NCBI GenBank assembly: GCA_946481225.1
Contig: CAMLNJ010000263.1
Span: forward strand, 1 to 5,140
Length of the DNA stretch: 5,140 nucleotides
Reading direction: 5' to 3'
Source: an uncultured Verrucomicrobiota bacterium
GTDB taxonomy: Bacteria; Verrucomicrobiota; Verrucomicrobiae; Opitutales; Opitutaceae
The notes beneath the pieces were generated by a model that made no database searches, was not told the origin of the DNA, and saw only the letters and a program-made list of their open reading frames with translations. The position numbers and the translations under genes are program-made. Below, one piece after another: positions 1 to 5,140 of this stretch (its first letter is position 1; every line of letters starts with the position of its first letter).

Positions 1-575
1 TTGCCGCACCAGCTGACGACGAGGTAGCCGCCGTGGCGGTTGCTCAACGCGAGCAAGTTCGCGAAGTGGTTCATCCGGTCGGTCCAGCTGGTCGCGAGCG
101 GGTTGGTGTCCCCGTAGCCCCAGAATTGCTCGCAGTAATTGAACCCGATCAAGTTCGGGAAGTCTCGGTAGAATTCCTCGTAAACCGAGAGATCGGAATC
201 GGAAAACTGGCTGTAGGCTCCGCTGGAGGGCTGGATCATGGCCCACATCTGGTTCTGGGCGCAGACGCGCATCCAGGATTTGGCGACCTCGTAGCCGTAT
301 TCGGCGACCTTGTATTGGCCGGTCGCCTCGTCGTTGAAGATCGACAGCGAGATGTTCATCACCACGAAGGGGCGGATGTCGGCGGGGATGAGGTCGATGA
401 TCTTCTGCGGGTCGGCGTAGTTCCAGCTGTCGATGTGGATGAGCCACATCGGTTGCTGCGGGGAGATGGGCCGGCGCAGGGGTGTGGCGGCCTGGGCGAC
501 ACCGGCGACTTGCGCAAGGAGGCCGAGCAAGAGCAGCCAGAGCGGGAGAAGTCGAAGGGGCGGGTGGGGTTTCAT
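1..575 (-). CDS. Second GH98 endo-glycosidase, N-terminal part (runs off the left edge)
   Basis: Translation from the ATG at 575-573 stays open for 191 codons to base 1. The gene is 3'-truncated here, so no stop is seen. Residues 1-29 form a signal peptide: K2 and R8, a Leu-rich core from L9 to L20, and an AQA cleavage motif at 27-29. The mature part opens as a GH98 catalytic barrel: MWLIHIDSWNYADPQKIIDL at 43-62, IRPFVVMNISLSI at 67-79, WAMIQPSSGAYSQFSD at 111-126 and NLIGFNYCEQFWGY at 141-154. E149 in that last motif is the best candidate for the catalytic proton donor. The ATG at 575 is chosen because it gives a textbook signal peptide and is the first ATG after the upstream stop. The gene starts 48 bases after the preceding GH98 gene, in the same direction, suggesting one operon. 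Product: exported endo-acting glycosidase; substrate (blood-group-type glycan, xylan or other) not determinable. The family assignment is from motif recognition. Confidence 0.88.
   Translation of the reverse strand, partial: MKPHPPLRLLPLWLLLLGLLAQVAGVAQAATPLRRPISPQQPMWLIHIDSWNYADPQKIIDLIPADIRPFVVMNISLSIFNDEATGQYKVAEYGYEVAKSWMRVCAQNQMWAMIQPSSGAYSQFSDSDLSVYEEFYRDFPNLIGFNYCEQFWGYGDTNPLATSWTDRMNHFANLLALSNRHGGYLVVSWCG
489..575 (-). other. Signal peptide of the second GH98 protein
   Basis: The first 29 residues have a short basic start (K2, R8), a hydrophobic stretch rich in Leu and Trp (LLPLWLLLLGLLAQVAGVAQA, residues 9-29, in which L14-L17 are consecutive Leu) and an Ala-X-Ala site, so cleavage is expected after A29. 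There is no Cys just after the core, so a lipoprotein signal is not indicated. This implies Sec export to the periplasm, outer surface or medium. Confidence 0.85.
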
Positions 576-591
576 TTTGGGGGTGGGGTTT
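562..591 (-). repeat. 11-bp direct repeat bracketing the start codon of the second GH98 gene
   Basis: The coding-strand sequence AAACCCCACCC occurs at 591-581 and again at 572-562, nineteen bases apart. One copy lies in the leader and one begins at codon 2; the ATG at 575-573 sits between them. The copies are identical over 11 bases and differ on both sides. In this C-rich leader the match may be chance or a small local duplication. Confidence 0.6.
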
Positions 592-623
592 GGGGCGCGA
601 GAGGCGAAAGAGGGGGAGCGGGC
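576..623 (-). promoter_or_regulatory. Intergenic leader between the two GH98 genes, C-rich, without a Shine-Dalgarno sequence
   Basis: The 48 bases between the TGA of the first gene and the ATG of the second read, on the coding strand, as 29 C, 5 G, 7 A and 7 T. There is no purine-rich ribosome binding site in front of the ATG; the last bases are C-runs broken by AAA. No inverted repeat followed by a T-run is present, so there is no intrinsic terminator and co-transcription is likely. No -35/-10 pair was recognised. A C-rich, G-poor stretch could in principle be part of a Rho loading site, but it is short and this is only a possibility. Confidence 0.5.
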
Positions 624-1046
624 TCAGTTGGCCGCGGCCTGGAGGCGCGCGAACTTGCGGGTGGCGCCGTCGAGCGGGATGAGGACGATGATGGAATCGG
701 GACCGGTGCCGTTTTCCTCCACGGTGACGGTCGCGCCGTTGGCTGCGCCGGAAGTCTCGCCGATGGGGTGGTCGCTCCAGGTGGCGAGGTCGGCGCTGCT
801 TTGCACGGTGAGGCGCAGGGCGTTTCCGGCCCCGTCGGGGCGCGGGAAGGTGTAGCGGAGGTTGTCGCCGATGACGTCGGCGACGGGGAGGACCGAGCGG
901 TCGTTTTCGAGGGGCTCGCCGCCGAGGGCATACTCCAGGAGGTTGGCCGCGCCGTCGCCGTCCGGATCGGCTTCGGCGCCGCTGACGGCGTCGTTGGCCT
1001 GGTCGATGGGCGCGAAGTTTTCGGCTTTCCAGTCGGCGTAGGTGAG
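624..1046 (-). other. Verrucomicrobial-type C-terminal module with a calcium-loop-like motif
   Basis: Residues 1362-1501 begin LTYADWKAENF and carry DPDGDGAANLLEYALGG at 1388. The spacing D1388, D1390, D1392, N1396, E1399 looks like a thrombospondin-3/EF-hand-style calcium loop. The rest (LRYTFPRPDG, LTVQSSADLATWSDH, final RKFARLQ at 1491) follows a pattern I recognise from the C-termini of many large secreted proteins of Verrucomicrobia. There is no PEP-CTERM, LPXTG or hydrophobic tail. A role in export or surface retention is a guess from its terminal position. Confidence 0.65.
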
Positions 1047-4000
1047 CGCGGTCACGGTCAGCGTGCCGTCGACAAACGTGAACGTGTAGTTGGTCGCGCT
1101 CAGGGTGCCGAGGGCGGCGGTGATGGCGTAGTCGCCGGGCAGGCTCGCGGCATCGGCGACGGTGGCGAGGGCGGCGGCGCCGGAAAGGACCGACTCGGTC
1201 TCGCTGTTCACAAAGCCGGTGATCGTCGCGGTGAGGGCGGGGTTGGCCGCGCCATAGACACGGCTCTTTGGGTCGGCGGCGACCGTGAGTTGAACGGCGG
1301 TGACGTCGGCGGTCGTGGCGGGCTGGGCAAGGGTGTAGTTGCCCGCATCCGGGCCACCGAGGGAGAGGCCGGAGACGGTGACGGTCTTTTCGGCGCCGAC
1401 GCTGGCGGTGTCGAAGGCGCCCGAAGCGGAGGTGGTGACCAGTGTCACGGTGTCGCCGCCGAAGATGCCGGAGAGCGCCGCGCCGCCGACGTTGAGGGAT
1501 GCGCCGTTGCCGCCGTCGTAGGGTTTGTTGTTCGCGGTCACCCCCGTGACGGTGAGGGGGGCGGCGTGGATGGTGATCGTGAGCGGAGCGGAGGCCGCGT
1601 TGCCGGCCGCGTCGGCGGCGGTGAGAGCGGCGTTGAACGTGCCCGCCTGCGTCGGCGTGCCGGTGATCTCGCCCGAGCCCGAATTCACGCCGAGGCCGGG
1701 GGGAAGGCCGGACGCGCCGTAGGTCGTGGCAGAGCCCGACGCGGTGATCGTGTAGGAGAAGCCGGCGGTTCGATAAGTTCCCGAAGCGGTGGCGACGCCG
1801 GTGATGACCGGCGCGGTCTTGTCCATCGTGTAGGCTTGGCCGCCGAAGGGCAGAGAGGTGGAGACCGCCTGGCTGAGCCCGGTGGCGTTGGCCAAATCGA
1901 GCTGCAAGGTTCCGTCGCCAGGCCCCGTGGTGACGGGGATGGTCCAAGTGAGGCCTGAGTCGGCGGTGGCGGGGGTGCCGATGGACGTGCCGGAAGCCGC
2001 TGTGCCGGAAAGGGAAAAATGGGAGGCGGTGACGCCGGTGGTCGCGGCGCCGAAGGTCAGGGTCCAGTTGACGACGGACACGTTGCTCGGGGTGGAGTTT
2101 GCCCGGTTCAGGGAGACGACGGTGGTCGAGCCCGAGGACGACAGGGCGGCGATTTCGGAGGCGCTCAGGGGAATCTCGTAGATGCGGAAATCATCGATCG
2201 TGCCGCGGAGCGCGGGGTCGGCGCTGGAGGCGGATTTGCCGATGAAGTTGTTGGGCGTGTTGCCGAGGCCGGACGGGTTGTTGGTCATCGTCGCGGTCGT
2301 GGCGACCGGCGCGCCGTTGAGATACATCGTGGTCGTGTTTCTCGAGAGGGTGACGGCCACGTGTGTCCAGACGCCGGTGGTGAACTGGACGTTTGCGGGC
2401 GCTTCCAGATTCTGCCCGCTGAGGCCAAAGCGGATCACACCCCCCGCGGTGCGGGGCACGAAATACATGCTGCTGGTGGTGGCGCCGTTGTTGAAGTCGA
2501 AGACCCGGGCCCAAGTGTTGAGGGAGTCCAGCTTCACCCAGAAAGAGACGGTGCAGTCGTCGAGACCGCTCACGATGCCGGCGGGTAGCGTGACGTGGCC
2601 GCCGGCGAGTTTTAGGGCTCCGTCGATCTTGGCATCGCTTCCGGCGACCCAGGTGGACGCGTTCACGAGCGTGCCGTTTCGGTCGCGGCCGGAGGAATCC
2701 GCCGCGGTGGTTCCGGAGCCGTCGTCGAGACGAAGGTGCAAGGCGATCGGGCTCGAATCGGGCGTGATGGAGGAGACGGTGTATTCGAGGACGGGCCGGA
2801 GCGCGGGAGTGGCGGCTTCGCGGGAGTGGAAGCCGATGAAATTTCCTCCGGTGTTCGATATTCGCAGCGAGAGGGTGCCGTCGCCGGCGGCCTCGGCTTT
2901 CGCCGCTTCGGTGATATCCACCTCGATTTGCTGGCCCACGGCGTAGCCGGCGTAGGTGGTGACAAAGGTGCCGGCGGCGGTGGGGCGGTTGTTCCACGTC
3001 AGGCCGGTCTCGGTCCAAGTGTCGCTGGCGATGCCCTCGTAGGAAAGGGTGGCGGCACCATCCACCTGGAAGGGGACGAGCTTGAGTTTGACGTTTTGCG
3101 CGTCGGCGAGCCCGCCGACGTCGAATTTGAGGAAGGAGACGCGGTTGAAGCCAGAGTTCGAATTGGAGTCATACTTGGCCACGAGCTGGGCGCTTGTGCC
3201 GAAGTTGGTGTTCACGTTGGAATTTCCATCGCGCACGTAGGTGTCGGCGATCGGCGCGCGGCCGCCGTCGACCTCGGCGCCGCCGACGCCGAGGAAATCG
3301 ATATTGGGTAGTCCATTCTCGGATACGGATTGCAGCCGCACCCCGGAGAGCCCGGCATCGACGGAGGCGTGGACGGTGACGAGCTTCCAGTTGGAGAGGG
3401 AGCCGGTGGAGGGGAGGAGAACGCCGGGGATGACATTGACGCCTTCGACGTAGAGGGCGGCGGTGCGGTCCTCGGTGCCGGCGTAGCGGAAAGTGAAGGC
3501 GGCGGTGGTCGCGAAGGGGGAATTGATTTTCCAACGGACGCTCGCGCCGGACGCGTCGTTCGTGTCGGCGTATCCGGCTCCGGTGTAGCCCGCCTCGGTG
3601 GCGGCGATCACGCCGTCGACCTGGAGGAAGCCGTCCTCGTTTTCCTGGATGACGGCGCCGTGGGTGAAGGCGGTCGGAGCGACGACGATGTTGTCGAAAT
3701 GGACGATGGCCGAGCGGGCGGCGTTGGCGCGATACTCGAGGGTGTTGGCGCCGGCCCGGAGCGTGACGGATTGTGTGAGGACGGCCCAGTCGCCGAGGGT
3801 GGGTGTCTGCGCGAAGGTGGGCGTGGCGACCAAGGCGCCGTTCACGTAGAGGCTGATGGAGGTGATGTCCGTGCCGACGACGGAATAGCGGGTCTCGAGC
3901 CGATAGCCGCCGGCGGCGGGCACGGTGACGGTGTCGCGCACGGCGGAGGTGGCGAGGGTGCCGAACCGAAGGTAGCCTTGGCCGGTGTAGTTGCGGACGT

Positions 4001-5140
4001 CGCCGGTGTTGCCGGCCTTGGTGATGCCGTCGATGTTCTTGTAGTCGAAGCACTCGGCCTCGTATTGGAGCGGGCCGACGTAGGTGGGGGGCCGCGCGGG
4101 GGCGGCGACGGAGGCGGGGGTGTAGGCGGTGAGCCGGCCGGTGGCGGAGCCGGAGCAGTTGACGGTGATGTCGAGCGGGCCGTTGTGCTGGACGGTGAGG
4201 GTGAAGACGCCGCCCGACCAGGACTTGGTCACCACGCTGGCCTGGTGGCTGCCGCGATCGGCGAAGGACCAGGCGGGCTCGGCGGTGGCGCCGTGGATCG
4301 CGATGGTGTCGGTCTTGAGGCCGGTATCGAGGACGTTGTCGTAGTTGGTAAGGTAATACGTGACTTGGTCGGCGTATTCCTTCACCACGCCCGCGGTGTA
4401 TTGGGAGAGCGTGAGCTCCATGCGGTCGCAGGTATTGTATTTGAACGGAACGGAGCCGTTGGCGGTCTGGCCGGTCTTGTAGGGGTTGTAGACCACCCAG
4501 CCATTCTCGTGGCGGCCGGCGTAGATGTCTCCGGTGTATTCCTGCGGGAAGAGGTCGTCGAACTCGGCGACCTTGTCGGCGATGGTGGGCCAGCGGGAGG
4601 CGGCGGCGGAGTGGTTGACCTGCACCGGGAAGGATTGGGCGTCGGCGTCGTCGAGCGCGAAGACGGTGGGGATGGTCGGATAGCGGCCGGTTTTTTTGAA
4701 AAAGGATTTGTTGTTCCTCAGGTTGCCGTCGCCGTCCATGCGGTAGAGCCCCTCGAAGAGCGTTTCGAGGGAGCTGTATTGGGCGTCTACGGTGCCGGAG
4801 CCGACGTTGTTGATGGCGACGACCTTGGTGCGGTCGATGACCTCGCGGCGGGAGGGGATGCGCACGGTGCCATCGAGCACCTTGCGGAAGAGGTCCACGC
4901 TGACGTTGTCGAACTGTGGATACGTTCCCCAGCGGCGCATGGCGTAGCCGTCGGTGGTGGAGCCGGCGCTGATTTCGCGGAAGCATTGCGTCCAGATGAG
5001 TTCGGGGCCGTCGAAGACGGTCTGGCCGGTGAGCATGACGTGTTCGAGGAAGGGGGCGCCCAGCGTGGCCATGGTGAAGTTCGCATGGGCGCCGGTGGAG
5101 TCGGTCCAGCCGGTGTCGTCGTAGCGCATGCCGTAGTTGC
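624..5140 (-). CDS. Large multimodular secreted-type GH98 endo-glycosidase, 5'-truncated by the window edge
   Basis: The frame is open from base 5140 to a TGA at 626-624. The ATG at 5129 is internal: the codons before it read N-Y-G in frame, so the true start lies outside the window. Residues below count from that Met. Residues 1-110 are the end of the GH98 catalytic barrel (MRYDDTGW at 1-8; FDGPELIWTQCFRE at 39-52; D4/D5 and E43 are candidate catalytic acids). Residues 111-340 match the GH98 C-terminal domain (VVYNPY at 212, PFKYNTCDRMELTLSQYT at 228). After a Pro/Ala linker come two CBM6/35-like domains (352-484, 491-616), a DNRLRE/CBM96-like domain (625-785), LamG (793-997), an Ig-like domain (1002-1103), He_PIG (1106-1189), YDG (1191-1276), MBG type 2 (1279-1360) and a verrucomicrobial-type C-terminal module (1362-1501). 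Known GH98 enzymes are inverting endo-beta-galactosidases on blood-group glycans or endo-xylanases; which applies here is not visible. The full protein is probably about 1,750 residues, judged from the front half of the neighbouring GH98. The signal peptide would lie in the missing part. Confidence 0.9.
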   Translation of the reverse strand, partial: NYGMRYDDTGWTDSTGAHANFTMATLGAPFLEHVMLTGQTVFDGPELIWTQCFREISAGSTTDGYAMRRWGTYPQFDNVSVDLFRKVLDGTVRIPSRREVIDRTKVVAINNVGSGTVDAQYSSLETLFEGLYRMDGDGNLRNNKSFFKKTGRYPTIPTVFALDDADAQSFPVQVNHSAAASRWPTIADKVAEFDDLFPQEYTGDIYAGRHENGWVVYNPYKTGQTANGSVPFKYNTCDRMELTLSQYTAGVVKEYADQVTYYLTNYDNVLDTGLKTDTIAIHGATAEPAWSFADRGSHQASVVTKSWSGGVFTLTVQHNGPLDITVNCSGSATGRLTAYTPASVAAPARPPTYVGPLQYEAECFDYKNIDGITKAGNTGDVRNYTGQGYLRFGTLATSAVRDTVTVPAAGGYRLETRYSVVGTDITSISLYVNGALVATPTFAQTPTLGDWAVLTQSVTLRAGANTLEYRANAARSAIVHFDNIVVAPTAFTHGAVIQENEDGFLQVDGVIAATEAGYTGAGYADTNDASGASVRWKINSPFATTAAFTFRYAGTEDRTAALYVEGVNVIPGVLLPSTGSLSNWKLVTVHASVDAGLSGVRLQSVSENGLPNIDFLGVGGAEVDGGRAPIADTYVRDGNSNVNTNFGTSAQLVAKYDSNSNSGFNRVSFLKFDVGGLADAQNVKLKLVPFQVDGAATLSYEGIASDTWTETGLTWNNRPTAAGTFVTTYAGYAVGQQIEVDITEAAKAEAAGDGTLSLRISNTGGNFIGFHSREAATPALRPVLEYTVSSITPDSSPIALHLRLDDGSGTTAADSSGRDRNGTLVNASTWVAGSDAKIDGALKLAGGHVTLPAGIVSGLDDCTVSFWVKLDSLNTWARVFDFNNGATTSSMYFVPRTAGGVIRFGLSGQNLEAPANVQFTTGVWTHVAVTLSRNTTTMYLNGAPVATTATMTNNPSGLGNTPNNFIGKSASSADPALRGTIDDFRIYEIPLSASEIAALSSSGSTTVVSLNRANSTPSNVSVVNWTLTFGAATTGVTASHFSLSGTAASGTSIGTPATADSGLTWTIPVTTGPGDGTLQLDLANATGLSQAVSTSLPFGGQAYTMDKTAPVITGVATASGTYRTAGFSYTITASGSATTYGASGLPPGLGVNSGSGEITGTPTQAGTFNAALTAADAAGNAASAPLTITIHAAPLTVTGVTANNKPYDGGNGASLNVGGAALSGIFGGDTVTLVTTSASGAFDTASVGAEKTVTVSGLSLGGPDAGNYTLAQPATTADVTAVQLTVAADPKSRVYGAANPALTATITGFVNSETESVLSGAAALATVADAASLPGDYAITAALGTLSATNYTFTFVDGTLTVTALTYADWKAENFAPIDQANDAVSGAEADPDGDGAANLLEYALGGEPLENDRSVLPVADVIGDNLRYTFPRPDGAGNALRLTVQSSADLATWSDHPIGETSGAANGATVTVEENGTGPDSIIVLIPLDGATRKFARLQAAAN
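1050..2126 (-). other. Ig-like stalk: Ig-like, He_PIG, YDG and MBG domains in the large GH98 protein
   Basis: Four beta-sandwich modules follow the LamG fold. Residues 1002-1103 (VVSLNRAN... GDGTLQLDL... YTMDKTAP) resemble an Ig-like repeat of bacterial surface proteins. Residues 1106-1189 are a He_PIG-type putative Ig domain with ASGLPPGLGVNSGSGEITG at 1139 followed by TPTQAGTF. Residues 1191-1276 carry the YDG motif (NKPYDG at 1201, ending DAGNYTL at 1261). Residues 1279-1360 match an MBG type 2 domain (RVYGAANPALTATITGF at 1290, closing YTFTFVDGTLTVT at 1348). Such modules usually form extended stalks in adhesins and large surface proteins; here they probably space the binding domains from the C-terminal anchor or export module. 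Confidence 0.75.
2139..2753 (-). other. LamG-type (concanavalin A-like) lectin domain in the large GH98 protein
   Basis: Residues 793-997 fit a bacterial LamG jellyroll. The domain has LRLDDGSGTTAADSSG at 799, VSFWVKLDS at 861, WTHVAVTLSR at 921, MYLNGAPVA at 935, NFIGKS at 961 and a C-terminal signature GTIDDFRIYEIPLSASEIA starting at 976. Such domains in secreted bacterial enzymes usually serve as carbohydrate- or surface-binding folds; the ligand here is unknown. Confidence 0.85.
2775..3257 (-). other. DNRLRE (CBM96-like) domain in the large GH98 protein
   Basis: Residues 625-785 show the hallmarks of this beta-sandwich family: ADTYVRDG at 628, NTNFGTSAQLVAKYD at 640, RVSFLKFDV at 663, TWTETGLTWNNRP at 704, VDIT at 737, SLRISN at 754 and a closing RPVLEYTV at 778. 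Some members of the family are classed as CBM96 and bind alginate or other polysaccharides; many are uncharacterised. Binding here is inferred from the family only. Confidence 0.75.
3282..4076 (-). other. Two consecutive CBM6/CBM35-like carbohydrate-binding domains in the large GH98 protein
   Basis: The first domain (residues 352-484) opens with LQYEAECFDYKN, holding the EAE motif usual at the start of CBM6/CBM35 sandwiches. It continues through YTGQGYLRFG at 381 and YRLETRYSVV at 409, and closes with VHFDNIVV at 476. The second (491-616) has QENEDGFLQVDG, then GYTGAGYADTND at 514, VRWKIN at 531, FTFRYAGTEDRTAALYVEG at 545 and NWKLVTVHASV at 580, again the CBM35 pattern. The two differ clearly from each other, so they are not a recent duplication. 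They probably bind sugar chains near the catalytic domain; ligands cannot be read from the sequence. Confidence 0.65.

Noticed and set aside
33..1958. A long open frame of 641 codons on the plus strand
   Set aside because: It lies antisense to the last third of the GH98 gene and crosses into the second. Its translation is Gly/Arg/Val-rich with no recognisable domain, whereas the minus strand gives clear domains throughout. It is a by-product of high GC.
2182..2946. A 254-codon plus-strand frame over the LamG and DNRLRE region
   Set aside because: No domain is recognisable, and it is antisense to two clear domains of the GH98 protein.
3282..4076. Tandem duplication of one carbohydrate-binding domain
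   Set aside because: The two CBM6/35-like domains share only the general fold pattern by eye, not stretches of identical sequence, so a recent duplication is not supported.
4691..4703. A run of seven T followed by G and five A, possible slippage site or terminator
   Set aside because: On the coding strand it encodes Phe-Phe-Lys-Lys inside the GH98 C-terminal domain. The frame continues unbroken on both sides with family motifs, and no hairpin precedes it.
3169..4986. A 605-codon open frame on the minus strand in another frame
   Set aside because: Its translation is dominated by Arg, His and Pro, typical of a shifted frame in GC-rich coding DNA, and it lies inside the well-supported GH98 frame.
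5127..5129. ATG at 5129 as the start of the large gene
   Set aside because: The frame is open upstream to the window edge, the Met sits in a family-typical NYGMRYDD stretch inside the catalytic barrel, and no signal peptide follows it.

Overview
The window holds parts of two adjacent genes, both read leftwards on the minus strand. Both encode secreted-type glycoside hydrolase family 98 (GH98) enzymes. No RNA gene, transposase or CRISPR array was seen. The DNA is GC-rich. The large protein ends in a 'DPDGDG...NLLEYALGG' module of a kind I associate with Verrucomicrobia, especially Opitutaceae. A member of that group (isolate or metagenome bin) is the best guess, but this is inference from domain style, not a search result.

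Layout, right to left in the direction of transcription. From 5140 to 624 is the 3' part of a very large gene: 1,504 complete codons are visible and its start lies beyond the right edge. Its protein begins inside the GH98 catalytic barrel and runs through the GH98 C-terminal domain. It then carries about 1,150 residues of accessory modules: two CBM6/CBM35-like sandwiches, a DNRLRE (CBM96-like) domain, a LamG-type lectin fold, an Ig-like domain, a He_PIG domain, a YDG domain, an MBG-type domain and the verrucomicrobial-style C-terminal module. From 623 to 576 is a 48-base, C-rich gap with no terminator hairpin and no Shine-Dalgarno sequence. From 575 to 1 is the 5' part of a second GH98 gene, with a clear signal peptide and the first part of the catalytic barrel; it runs off the left edge. 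By chance of position, the window shows the rear half of one GH98 and the front half of another.

The two genes are probably co-transcribed and their products exported to attack the same or related complex glycans. Characterised GH98 enzymes are endo-beta-galactosidases acting on blood-group A/B type glycans or endo-xylanases acting on decorated xylan. The sequence does not decide between these or an undescribed substrate. The first protein is built to hold on to carbohydrate with several binding-type modules on a long Ig-like stalk. The accessory architecture of the second lies outside the window.
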